In this document: one piece after another, positions 10,559 to 21,325 of the stretch | How positions within the stretch are numbered: position 1 is the first letter of the stretch | Layout: each line of letters begins with the position of its first letter | Source: Stomoxys calcitrans | Lineage: Eukaryota > Arthropoda > Insecta > Diptera > Muscidae | Direction: 5' to 3' | Length of the DNA: 64,000 nucleotides | Assembly: GCF_963082655.1 (NCBI RefSeq) | Contig: NC_081552.1 | Span: forward strand, 55,871,610-55,935,609 | The notes under the pieces: model-generated | Database searches by the model: none | Seen by the model: the letters and a program-made list of their open reading frames with translations, nothing else | What the model was told of the DNA's origin: nothing | Position numbers and translations under genes: made by a program

Positions 10559-10674
10559 TAATGACGATCAGAAATATATATACTTTATAGGGTCGGGAAT
10601 GGATATTTCGATGTGTTGCAAACGGAATGACAAAATGAATATACCCCCATCCTTCGATGGTGGGTATAAAAATG
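10559..10674 (+). repeat. Solo right end of a type B element
   Basis: GATCAGAAATATATATACTT, TCGATGTGTTGCAAACGGAATGAC and the hairpin CCCCCATCCTTCGATGGTGGGTATAAAA are present without any array. It forms the right flank of the presumed retroposed segment. Confidence 0.8.
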
Positions 10675-10678
10675 TATG

Positions 10679-10745
10679 TAGACTCGATGTTGTAGGGTGT
10701 TATACAGTAGGCTCCGCCCGGCTTTTGCTTTTCCTTACTATTTTA
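10679..10745 (-). repeat. Solo left end of a type C element
   Basis: GTAGGGTGTTATACAGTAGGCTCCGCCCGGCTTTTGCTTTTCCTTACT matches, read backwards, the C left end at 24832-24898. Confidence 0.75.
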
Positions 10746-11283
10746 AATATGAGTTTTGTATTTTGTTTTTCAATTTTACCAATTTCGCACATAGTATCAA
10801 AACAAAGTGTCTTGAATCTCTCCCTGATTTCAAATTGTCTTAAACTCCTTAATGGGTTGCTTAATACATTAGCTGCACCATCCTCCTTGTTGGGGAAAAA
10901 TCATTCCATCATCATCAATCGATGTTTGAATGATGTACTATAGAAAAATTGTGACCAGCATGAGAGAGCCGTGATTTTATGAGATTTGATTTTCCGTCTA
11001 AAACCTTCAGCACGTATTCAATCAAATTGCCTTCAATACAAAGAACTCACTTTGGCTTTGTTTCATGGGGTCCAACCCCCAAGCCTATAATTTAAAAGCC
11101 TATTTGCGTCTGTTGGGGGTGTGCATGTCTGTGTGCATGATTAAACCAAATGTGGAATTCATTAAGTTTTAAAGCTACTTTTAAAACATTGTCTCTCTTC
11201 ATGGATCATTAACTTTATTTCGTGCTTATCCTTATGAAAATTCTCTTTTCCTTCCTATGGCGCTTGGAGGTAGAAACATTAAA
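10746..11283. other. AT-rich spacer, nothing recognised
   Basis: No repeat or coding pattern is visible. A GTGTGCATGTCTGTGTGCATG direct repeat near 11120-11140 is the only local structure. Confidence 0.5.
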
Positions 11284-12784
11284 AAACAAGCAAAAGCGTG
11301 CTAAGTTCGGCCGGGCCGAATCTTATATACCCTCCACCATGGATTGCATTTGTCGAGTTCTTTTCCCGGCATCTCTTCTTAGGCAAAAAAGGATATAAGA
11401 AAAAAATTGCTCTGCTATTAAAACGATATCAAGATATGGTCCGGTTCGGACAATTAAATTATATGTTGGAGACCTGTGTAAAATTTCAGCCAATTCGTAT
11501 AAGAATTGCGCCCATTGGGGCTCACGAAGTAAAATAGACAGAACGATTTATATGGGATCTGTATCGGGCTATAGAACGATTCAGACCATTATAAACACGT
11601 TTGTTGATGGTCATGAGAGGATCCGTCGTACAAAATTTCAGGCATATCGGATAATAATTGCGACCTCTAGGGGTCAAGAAGTCAAGATCCCAGATCGGTT
11701 TATATGACAGCTATGTCAGGTTATGAACCGATTTGAACCTTATTTGACACAGTTGTTGAAAGTAAAAATAAAATACGTCATGCAAAATTTCAGCCAAATC
11801 GGATAAGAATTGCGCCCTCTAAAAGCTCAAGAAGTCAAATCCCCAGATCTGTTTATATGGCAGCTATATCAGGTTATGGGCCGATTTAAACCATACTTGG
11901 CACAGTTGTTGGATATCATAACGAAATACTTGGTGCAATAATTCATTCAAATCGGATAAGAATTGTGCCCTCTAGAGGCTCAAGAAGTCAAGACCCAAGA
12001 TCGGTTTATATGGCAGCTATATCAGGTTATGGACCGATTTGAACCATACTTGGCACAGTTGTTGGGTATCATAATAAAACACGTCGTGCGAAATTCCATT
12101 CCATTCGGATAAGAATTGCGCCCTCTAGAGGCTCAAGAAATCAAGACCCAAGATCGGTTTATATGGCAGCTATATCAGGTTATGGACCGATTTGAACCAT
12201 ACTTGGCACAGTTGTTGGATGTCATAACTAAATACTACGTGCCAAAATTCATTCAAATTGGATAAGAATTGCGCCCTCTAGAGGCTGAAGAAGTCAAGAC
12301 CCCAGATCGGTTTATATGGCAGCTATATCAGGTTATGGACCGATTTGAACCATACTTGGCACAGTTGTTGGATATCATAATAAAACACTTCGTGCAAAAT
12401 TTCATTCCAATCGGATAAGAATTGCGCACTCTAGAGGCTCAAGAAGTCAAGACCCAAGATCGGTTTATATGGCAGCTATATCAAAACATGGACCGATATG
12501 GCCCATTTACAATACCAACCGACCTACACTAATAAGAAGTATTTGTGCAAAATTTCAAGCGACTAGCTTTACTCCTTCGGAAGTTAGCGTGCTTTCGACA
12601 GACAGACGGACGGACGGACGGACGGACGGACGGACAGACGGACGGACATGGCTAGATCGACATAAAATTTCACGACGATCAAGAATATATATACTTTATG
12701 GGGTCTCAGACGAATATTTCGAGTAGTTACAAACAGAATGACGAAATTAGTATACCCCCCATCTTATGGTGGAGGGTATAAAAA
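11284..12784 (+). mobile_element. Type A element, full length (reference copy)
   Basis: Left end AACAAGCAAAAGCGTGC, palindrome TTCGGCCGGGCCGAA at 11306-11320, and TATATACCCTCCACCATGGAT. The array anchors GACAGC/GGCAGC lie at 11706, 11859, 12012, 12165, 12318 and 12471, every step exactly 153 bp. A GACGG microsatellite follows at about 12600-12648, then the core ATGGCTAGATCGACATAAAA, a TA run, and the hairpin CCCCCCATCTTATGGTGGAGGG ending at 12784. No enzyme is encoded, so the copy is non-autonomous. An (AG)n tract follows immediately. Confidence 0.92.
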
Positions 12785-13660
12785 CCAGAGAGAGAGAGAG
12801 AGAGAGAGTAAAGCGGAAGCAAATGAACGATTAATCAAAATACGTGGTAGAACGTTGGCACGTCTCAAGAAGAATTTTTTGTTTCGTGTTTCTTTGCTTT
12901 CGAAGGAAAAGCCAAAATAAATGAAAACCCAAACGTGTAGTGACACATGTATTCTGTGTGCGTGTGTGTTAGTGTATCAATGTTCATGTTGAAGCTCTTC
13001 CGTTTGCCGGTTTCCGTTTTTATGGTTGATATGCCAGAAGAAGCCAAACTCTTACTTATGCTAGGCTTTGGATGACTTTTCGACTTTTTTTTTTGCTTCG
13101 CTTACAAGATAAAGCTTCGTTGCATTATTGTATTGACAAACAATACATGAACCCAAAGCTAGAGACAAGAAAGGATATCTGTGTTGAGCACTGTTTATCT
13201 GTTGGTACGAAATTGCTTGTGCACATACTGCCAAACACACACAATTACACCCACGCACAGTACGTGTATGTTGCCTTTGCTTATGGTTACTGCAAATCTT
13301 GTGCGTGTGTCGTTTGCCATTAGTCCTAATGTTTATTCAATTGTATAAATAATATTAATAAATTCAATTATTTTTTTTGCTTCTCTCTCCCTTTCTGGAT
13401 GTGAACATAAAAAATCCCGTTGTATATGTAGGATAGGACATTTGCTTCTGTCCTTGTTGTAGGGCAAATAATCCAAATGTGTTGGAAGGTTTTAATTTAT
13501 TAACTTGGAATCAAACCATATCTGACGAGGGGCGGAATTTTATTAAGGCTTTTGATTAGCATTAAATGCCATGGCTGAGATTGAAAATGTATCTAGATAA
13601 GACGAAAATGTTTATAAAAAAGTCAAAGAACAATATGCTTGGAACATATTGGTAATGTAA
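12785..13660. other. Plain spacer with an (AG)n tract
   Basis: A GA dinucleotide tract lies at about 12786-12808. The rest is AT-rich, with CA-rich pieces near 12958-12975 and 13228-13260, and has no recognised repeat. The open frames here are short and overlap on both strands. Confidence 0.55.
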
Positions 13661-14384
13661 AACAAGTAAAAGCGTGCTAAATTCGGCCGCGCCGAATCTT
13701 TGCAACCCACCACAATGGATTCCGATTAAAGTTGACACAAAATAAAAGTAATTGAGAGGCATAATCTCACTCTAAGTACCAAATTTCTGTGAAACCAGGC
13801 AAAAATTAAAGCTTCTGTGTACCCAACAAGGATAAACGAGAGACCAGTTCAAATGGGAGCTACATCAGGTTAAAGACCGATTTGAGGCGTACTTGGAACA
13901 GAACACTACGAGCAAAATTTCAGCCAAAGCGAACAAAAATTACGGACTGTAGGGGCTCAAGAAGTCAAATCAGTAGATCGGTTTACATTATTAGGTTATA
14001 GACCGATTTCACCCGTACTTGACACGGTCATTGGATGTCGTAACACAACACTTTATGCAAAATTTCAGCCCAATCAGATAACAATTGCGGTTTATAGGGC
14101 TAAATATGCCAAATCGGGAGATCGGTTTATATGGGAGCTATATCCAAATCTGAACCAATAACCTACATCAATAATATGTATCTGTGCACAATTTCAAGCT
14201 ACCAGCTTTATGCGTTCGACCTATATTTCGACAGACGGACGTACGGACACGGCTGGATCGACTCAAATTGTCCAGACGAGCAAGAATATATATATATACT
14301 TTGGGGGCTCACAGATCATTATTTCGAGGTGTTACAAAGGGAATAACTAGATTAGTATACCCCCATCTCAAGGTGGTGGGTATG
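13661..14384 (+). mobile_element. Type A' element, both ends present
   Basis: The left end is the same as A (AACAAGTAAAAGCGTGC), with the palindrome variant TTCGGCCGCGCCGAA, whose outer stem is still complementary. It continues as CAACCCACCACAATGGATTC and an A'-specific GAGAGGCATAATCTCAC. Units use TATATGGGAGCTATATCC. The right end has CGGACGTACGGAC, a core, a TA run and CCCCATCTCAAGGTGGTGGGTAT. Confidence 0.85.
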
Positions 14385-14793
14385 AGAAGTATCTAAAATG
14401 TAATATTTCAAAGAAACTTTCCATAAAACAGACTTTCTCACAAAAATTTCTGACAATATTTTTTTTTTAAGAAAACAACAGAAACGTGAACAGTGCTTCA
14501 CCAAAACTATGCAAGGGTTCTAGTGTACCAACACTGTTTTGTTGGAGTCCGAAAAAACGAAAATACCTTAAATTTTTCAGGGTCACTTCGTTAAGTGTTT
14601 TATGACGCTTTATGTAAGGAAAAAGCGTTTTCGTAGATTTTCGGTTTAAAACGGGCAACATTTTTTATTGATTCACAACAGATTTCTATGATTCTCACCT
14701 GCTTTTGTCGATCACAATAGTATCTTTCAAATAAGGTATATTTCTTTTAAATCGGTCAACAAATCACTATGTTACAGTGGCTGAAATATGCAA
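14385..14793. other. AT-rich spacer, nothing recognised
   Basis: A poly-T run lies at about 14460-14468. No repeat or protein-like frame is visible. Confidence 0.5.
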
Positions 14794-15594
14794 AACCAGT
14801 ATGGAAGGACAATAGTCCGGCGGTGCCGACTGTATAAAACGCTTCACCTACCCTATAAATACAAAGTGGGAGGTATATCCAAATCTGAACCAATTTTGAT
14901 GGACCTCGGCCGACGTTTTCCGCTGGGTTATTAAACAACCTGTATCAAATTTAGAACAAATATGCTCAAACTGTAATAACTACGGCTAACAAATGACAAC
15001 ATTATTGAAAATTATCCAAAATCGGATGAACATATATATGGGATCTTCATCTAAATCTGAACCGATTTGTAATACACTTCTCAGATATTGTGGTAGTTGA
15101 TGAGGAAAGCGTTGTACAAAGTTTTGCCAAGATTGGTCAATAAATGCGCTTGCAGTGGTTCTAGATGTAAAAATCGGACGATAAACATTTATGGCAGCTA
15201 TATCTAAATCGGAACCGACTTCTGTGAAATTCACCAGTAATGTCGAGAGTCAAGAGAAAATCGTTCCTACCAAATTTCGAGGGAATCGGTTAACAAATGA
15301 CCATTTTGTTGCATTATTACTGCAAATCGGACGATCATATATATGGGAGCTATATCCAAATCTAAACCGATTTTTTCCAATTTCAATATGCTTCGTCTCT
15401 AGACCAAAAAACCTGGCTGTACCAAATTTCAAGACGATCAGATGAAAATTGCGACCTGTACTTTGTACACAAAATAACATGGACCGACAGGCATACCTTA
15501 ATCGAATCAGGAAGTGATTCTGAGTCGATCGGAAGACTTAACAATGGGTCTATCTCTTTTCCTTCTGGGTGCAACAAACAAAGGGTATAAAAAA
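14794..15594 (+). mobile_element. Type C element with an eroded right hairpin
   Basis: The left end has AACCAGTATGGAAGGACAAT, the stem AGTCCGGCGGTGCCGACT and CTATAAATACAAAGTGGGAGG. C units follow, with ATATATGGGAGCTATATCC and ATTTCGAGGGAATCGGTTAAC. The right side reaches TACACAAAATAACATGGACC and the core, but the microsatellite is nearly gone and the terminal hairpin is cut to AAAGGGTATAAAAAA. Confidence 0.82.
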
Positions 15595-15850
15595 CGGCTT
15601 GATTTATAGTATATCTCAACTGGTTTCGGGTTTATTCAAATTTCAATTTTTGTTATATGAAATTTTGGTCGAGATTGGCTTGATATTTTGCGATTTACGA
15701 AAGCAATTGTAGTTCGATTTCCATTTTGCTAAATGATTTGTATTGGTGACACAGTTTACAATGATTTTGCTTCAATTTGCATCTACATCTGATTGTTCAG
15801 ATAAAAACTATACAGTTTGGAATTAGAAAAATTCGAAAAATGTAGAATAA
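15595..15850. other. AT-rich spacer, nothing recognised
   Basis: No repeat motif or coding pattern is visible in this short stretch between a C and an A element. Confidence 0.5.
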
Positions 15851-17190
15851 AACAAGTAAAAGCGTGCTAAGTTCGGCCGGGCCGAATCTTATATACCCTC
15901 CACCATGGATCGCATTTGTCGAGTTCTTTTCCTGGCATCTCTTCTTAGACAAAAAAAGGATATAAGAAAAGATTTGCTCTGCTATTAGAGCCATATCAAG
16001 ATATGATCCGGTTTGGACCACAATTAAATTATATGTTGGAGACCTGTGAAAAATGTCAGCCAATTCGAATAAGAATTGCGCCCTTTAGGGGTTCAAGAAG
16101 TAAAATAGAGAGATCGATTTATATGGGAGCTGTATCGGGCTATAGACCCATTCAGACCATAATAAACACGTATGTTGATGGTCATGAGAGAACCCGTCGT
16201 ACAAAATTTCAGGCAAATCAGGTCGAATTGCGACCTCTAGAGGCTCAAGAAGTCAAGATCCAAGATCGGTTTATATGGCAGCTATATCAGGTTATGAACC
16301 GATTTGAACCATATTTTACACAGTTGTTGGATATCATAACAAAATACTACGTACCAAAATTCATTCAAATTGGATAAGAATTGCGCACTCTAGAGGGTCA
16401 AGAAGTCAAGACCCAAGATCGGTTTATATGACAGCTATATCAGGTTATGAACCGATTTGAACCATACTTGTCACAGTTATTGGATATCGTAACAAAACAC
16501 GTCGTGCAAAATTTCATTCCAATCTGATAAGAATTGCGCACTCTAGAGGCTCAAGAAGTCAAAACCCCAGATCGGTGTATATGGCAGCTATATCAGCGAT
16601 TTGAACCATACTTGGCACAGTTGTTGGATATTATAACAAAACATGTCGTGCAAAATTTCATCCCAATCGGATAAGAATTGCGCTCTCTAGAGGCTCAAGA
16701 AGTCAAGACCCAAGATCGGTTTATATGGCAGCTATATCAGGTTATGGACCGATTTGAACCATACTTGGCACAGTTGTTGTATGTTATAACAAAACACGGC
16801 GTGCAAAATTTCATTCCAATCGGATAAGAATTGCGCACTCTAGAGGCTCAAGAAGTCAAGACCCAAGATCGGTTTATATGGCAGCTATATCAAAACATGG
16901 ACCGATATGGCCCATTTACAATACCAACCGACCTACACTAATAAGATGTATTTGTGCAAAATTTCAAACGGCTAGCTCTACTCCTTCGGAAGTTAGCGCG
17001 CTTTCGACAGACAGACGGACGGACGGACGGACGGACGGACGGACGGACAGACGGACGGACATGGCTAGATCGACATAAAATTTCACGACGATCACGACGA
17101 TACTTTATGGGGTCTCAGACGAATATTTCGAGTAGTTACAATCAGAATGACGAAATTAGTATACCCCCCATCTTATGGTGGAGGGTATAA
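15851..17190 (+). mobile_element. Type A element, full length
   Basis: Left end, palindrome, roughly six units, GACGG microsatellite (about 17006-17058), core and right hairpin are all present. The TA run is shortened (GATCACGACGATACTTTATGG), a small local duplication of ACGACGATC. The 124-codon frame at 16003-16377 is two array units read through. Confidence 0.9.
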
Positions 17191-17408
17191 TTATGCTCTT
17201 CAACTAAATTAATATTGCATAAATATTTAGCAGAATCCATGGTGGCGGGTTCCCCAGAGTCGCATCGACCGACCTAAGCATTCTTTAACTTGTTTTTTAA
17301 TTAGAAAAATTTCTCAATTTCTCTAAATGCAAAGCCCGGATCCTCCATTCTAACTAATGTTTTTTTTTTTTTTTTATACCCAACATCATAGGATAGGGGC
17401 TATAATCA
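17191..17408. repeat. Spacer with two decayed element ends
   Basis: Positions 17231-17297 look like an A' left end in reverse (GAATCCATGGTGGCGGGTTC, then a degraded palindrome, then TTTAACTTGTTTTT). Positions 17376-17408 look like an A right hairpin in reverse (TATACCCAACATCATAGGATAGGGGCTATAA). Neither keeps an array. Confidence 0.5.
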
Positions 17409-18745
17409 TTATACCCTAAACCACTACTGTGGTACAGTGGTGTTAGTGCATTTGTTTGTAATGCACAGAAGGAAGAGATATAGACCCATAGATAAGTCTA
17501 CCCATCGACTCAAAATCACTTTCTGATTCGATTTAGCTAGGTCTGTCTGTCTGTCTGTCAGTCTGTCCGTCTGTCTATGTTAATTTTTGTACAAACTACA
17601 GGTCACAATTTTCATCCGGTCGTCTTCAAATTTGGTACGGTTCATATTTGGATATAGCTCCCATATATATGTTCGTTCGATTTGCAGTAATAATAAAATA
17701 AAATGGTCATTTGTTAAACGATTCTCTCAAAATTTTGCAGGGAGAATTTTCTAAAGTCTTTCGACATTACCGGTGAATTTCAAAGAAGTCGGTTTATTTT
17801 CAGATATAGCTCCCATATATATGTTCGTCCAATTTGCAGTGATTCTGTCGAAAAATTGCAGGAAGAATTTTGTTATGACTTTCAACATTACTGGTGAACA
17901 TAGAAATCGGTTCAGATTTAAATATAGCTGCCATATATATATATCGCCTGATTTTCACTTCTAGAGTCACTGCAATCGCATTTATAAACCAATCTTCCCA
18001 AAATTGTGTTCACCGCTTTCCCCGAGAACTACAACAATATCTGAGAAGGTTGCTCGAAATCGGTTCAGATTTAAATATAGCTCCCATATATTTGTTCGTC
18101 CGATTTGCAGTAATAATGCAATAGAATGGTCATTTGCTATTCGATTCCCTTGAAATTTGGTAGAAACGATTTTTTCTTAACTCTCGACTTTGCTGTTTCA
18201 TAGAAATCGGTTCAGATTTAGATATAGCTGCCATATATGTTTATCGCTCCATTTTCACTTCTAGAGCCACTGCAAGCGCACTTATTGATCAATCTTGCCA
18301 GAACTTTGCATAACGCTTTTCTCATCAACTACCACAATATCTGAGGAGTGTATTACGAATCGGCTGAGATTTTGATATAGCTCCATATATATGTTCGTCC
18401 GATTATGGGTGATTTGCAATAATGTTGTCATTTGTCAACCGTAGTTATTACAGTTCGATCATATTTGCTCTAAATTTGATATGGGTTGTTTAATAACCCA
18501 TCTGAAAACGTCGGCCGAGGACCATAGAAATTGGTTCAGAATATATTCCAAAGACCTTTCATTTGAGCCCCATATTGCTATGGTCGTAAATATGTCCCCT
18601 TTGGGGGATGTTTTTGGTGAGAGTTGGCCACCCAAACACTTGGTCCCATATTTGGATATCAGATTCGTATTCTACAATAGCTCGCACATTGTACTTAGAA
18701 GATAGGTAGCGTTAAGGTAACGTTTGCTCTTTCTTTCTGGTTTTG
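17409..18745 (-). mobile_element. Type C element, reverse, long copy
   Basis: It starts with the C right hairpin (TATACCCTAAACCACTACTGTGGTACAGTGGTGTTAG), then the core and a CTGTCTGTCTGTC tract. Anchors ATATAGC lie near 17651, 17813, 17921, 18074, 18221 and 18374; three of the five steps are 147-153 bp, the others 162 and 108. It ends in a degraded left end (AACGTTTGCTCTTTCTTTCTGGTTTTG). A family E unit interrupts it at about 18545-18690. Confidence 0.8.
18545..18690 (+). repeat. Family E unit inside a C element
   Basis: AAAGACCTTTCATTTGAGCC, CCATATTGCTATGGTCG, GGGGGATGTTTTTGGTGAG and CCAAACACTTGGTCCCATATTTGG are E-unit motifs, found here within the left part of a C copy. Confidence 0.65.
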
Positions 18746-18830
18746 TTATTCTGTTTGCAACGCATCGAAATATCAATTTCCAACCCTACAAAAAAATATC
18801 GTCGTAAAATTCTAAGACGATTTAACGATA
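18746..18830 (-). repeat. Decayed type B right-end fragment, reverse
   Basis: TTCTGTTTGCAACGCATCGAAATATC, CCAACCCTACA and AAATTCTAAGACGATTTAACG match the B/D right terminal block with the hairpin, TA run and microsatellite lost. Confidence 0.65.
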
Positions 18831-18835
18831 AGACC

Positions 18836-19275
18836 TAGATATCATGCGACATTCCCAAGCCCTTTGGTGCAGTGTCTCTTATCTTATTGAACGCCAGCAA
18901 CTCACTCGTCCTCCTCCGAACGATGACAGATCAGAGCGCCCTAGCGGTCTGGGAACCATCCGCCGATTCACATCTCGCCACCGACGTCGCTCTGGCCATA
19001 TCTTCTACTGTGTTCAGTTAGACTAATGGTACATAGGCAAGACCACTGGCTGGTTCGCCAAGCACAGACGAACCTACCTTGGTCCCCCCATTTGTCCATG
19101 AACCCATGTCCCTTATGTCCATGAACCCATGTCAGCGTTACACCGTGGACTCGGAGCCTATTCTGAGACTCCAAAAAATCCGCTACGCACTTCGACCTCC
19201 CTCGACCTCAAGGCTTTGAGCGCCGCCAAATTGTCCACATAAATCCTGTGTTTTTGGGACGGTAAAACCCTTACA
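18836..19275 (+). pseudogene. GC-rich relic with a broken reading frame
   Basis: This stretch is clearly richer in G and C than its neighbours and carries no window repeat motif. One plus-strand frame (from 18842) stays open for about 120 codons except for two TAG codons nine codons apart or less near 19018-19035. It reads for example MTDQSALAVWEPSADSH and PILRLQKIRYALRPPS. The piece GTCCATGAACCCATGTC occurs twice (19094-19110 and 19117-19133). I do not recognise the product. It could be a decayed gene or retroelement fragment. A 60-codon frame at 18844-19026 overlaps it. Confidence 0.4.
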
Positions 19276-19307
19276 AAAATTTCTCTTGCGGCTACTGCAA
19301 TGTCACA

Positions 19308-19842
19308 GAAAGTTGTTGGAAGTCATAACAAAACACCTCATGCAAAATTTCAGCCAAATCGGAAGAGAATTATGCCCTCTAGCGGCTCAAGAAGTCAAGA
19401 TCCAAGATCGGTTTATATGACAGCTATATCAGGTTATTATCCGATTTAAACCGTACTTAGCACAGTGGTTGGAAGTGATACCAAAACAGTTTGTGCAAAA
19501 TTACAGCCAAATTGGATATGAATTGCGCCCTCTAAAAGCCTAAACAGTCAAGACCCAAGTTCGGTTTATATGGCAGCCATATTAAAACATGGACCGATTT
19601 GGCCCATTCGGAATCCCAACTGACCTAAACTAATAAAAAGTATTTGTGCAAAATTTCAAGCGCCTAGCTTTACTCCTTCGAAAGATAGCGGGCCTTCGAC
19701 AGACGGACGGACGGAAGGATGGACGAACGGATAGGTCTAAATCGACTTAAAATGTCACAACGATCAAGAATATATATATACCTTATGGGGTCTTAGACGC
19801 ATATTTCGAGGTGTGACAAACAGAATGGTGGATGGTATAAAA
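19308..19842 (+). mobile_element. Type A element, left-truncated
   Basis: It begins inside a unit (AGTTGTTGGAAGTCATAAC), continues through two to three units, the microsatellite (GACGGACGGACGGAAGG), core and TA run, and ends GAATGGTGGATGGTATAAAAA with most of the right hairpin deleted. Confidence 0.8.
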
Positions 19843-20024
19843 ATTAAAAGTCGAATATTCCGAACCATGTGGAGATATTGTTTACCTCAAGCGGACATTT
19901 TGCTGGGATTTTTGAGCACTATCTAACTAAAAAGGAAATCATGAAAAATTAAGATTTGGCTGACCAAACAATTTTTCGATATGCCGAGATGAATAATTTT
20001 AGGGCCTTAACTATTTTCAATTTC

Positions 20025-21325
20025 AACAAGTAAAAGCGTGCCAAGTTCGGCCGGGCCGAATCTTATATACCCTCCACCATGGATCGCATTTGTCGAGTTC
20101 TTTTCCCGGCATCTCTTCTTAGGCAAAAAAGGATATAAGAAAAGAGTTGCTCTGCTATTAAAACGATATCGAGATATGGTCCGGTTCGGACCACAAATAA
20201 ATTATATGTTGGAGACCTGTGTAAAATGTCAGCCAATTCGAATAAGAATTGAGCCCTTTGGGGGCTCAAGAAGTAAAATAGAGAGATCGATTTATATGGG
20301 AGCTGTATCGGGCTATAGACCAATTCAGACCATAATAAACACGTATGTTGATGGTCGTGAGTGGATCCGTCGTACAAATTTTCAGCCAATTCGGATAATA
20401 ATTGCGACCTCTAGAGGCTCAAGAAGTCAAGATCTCAGATCGGTTTATATGACAGCTATATCAGGTTATGAACCGATTTGAACCATACTTAGCACAGTTG
20501 TTGGACATCATAACAAAATACTACGTGCAAAAAATTAATTCCAATCGGATAATAATTGCGCCCTCTAGAGGCTCAAGAAGTCAAGACCCAAGATCATTTT
20601 ATATGGCAGCTATATCAGGTTATGGACCGATTTGAATCATACTTGACACAGTTGTTGGATATCATAACAAAACACGTCGTGTAAAATTTTATTTCAATCG
20701 GATAAGAATTGAACACTCTAGAGGCTCAAGAAATCAAGACCCAAGATCGGTTTATATGGATGCTATACCAGGTTATGGACCGATTTGAACCATACTTCGA
20801 ACAATTGTTGGAAGTGATATCAAAACACTATGTGCAAAATTTCAGTCAAATTGGAAGATAATTGCGCCCTCTAGAGGCTCAAGAAGTCAAGACTCAAGAT
20901 CGATTTATATGGCAGCTATATCAGGTTATGGTCTGATTTGAATCATACTTAGCAACTTTATTGGAAGTGATATTAAAACACTATGTGCAAAATTTCATTC
21001 CAATCGGATAAGAATCGCGCACTCTAGAGGCTCAAAAAGTCAAGACCCAAGATCGGTTCATATGGCAGCTATATCAAAACATGAACCGATTTGGCCCATT
21101 TACATTCCCAACTGACCTACACCAATGATAAGTATTTCTGCAAAATTTCAAGCGGGTAGCTCTACTCCTTTAAAAGTTAGCGTGCTTTCGACAGACAGAC
21201 GGACTGATGGACGGACAGACGGACGGACATGGCAAGATCGCCTTTATGGGGTCTTAGACGCATATTTCGAGGTGTTACAAACAGAATGACGAAATAAGTA
21301 TACCCCCATCCTATGGTGTGTAAAA
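20025..21325 (+). mobile_element. Type A element, right hairpin shortened
   Basis: Left end and perfect palindrome are present (20046-20062 region), then about seven units. The microsatellite is short, and the core plus TA run are deleted (ATGGCAAGATCG|CCTTTATGGGGTC). The terminus reads CCCCCATCCTATGGTGTGTAAAATAAAA with the GAGGG half lost. The frames at 20038-20481 (+) and 20063-20389 (-) overlap on this left end and illustrate why such frames are not genes. Confidence 0.87.

Noticed and set aside
11284..12784. Classical Helitron
   Set aside because: The palindrome 20 bp from one end is suggestive, but the element does not end in CTRR, the other end is not TC, and insertion is into A-runs. 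A Helentron-like relationship remains open but is not shown.
11284..12784. LTR retrotransposon or solo LTR
   Set aside because: The ends do not start TG and end CA. There is no primer-binding site, no polypurine tract and no clear 4-6 bp target duplication.
20038..20481. Recurrent 80-150 codon frames at the left end of type A elements (also 4366-4830, 11298-11537, 62655-62897)
   Set aside because: They coincide with the repeat on both strands at once, differ by stops and frameshifts between copies, and stay open only because the unit is 153 bp (51 codons). Each unit contains a stop (TGA after GAACCGATT).
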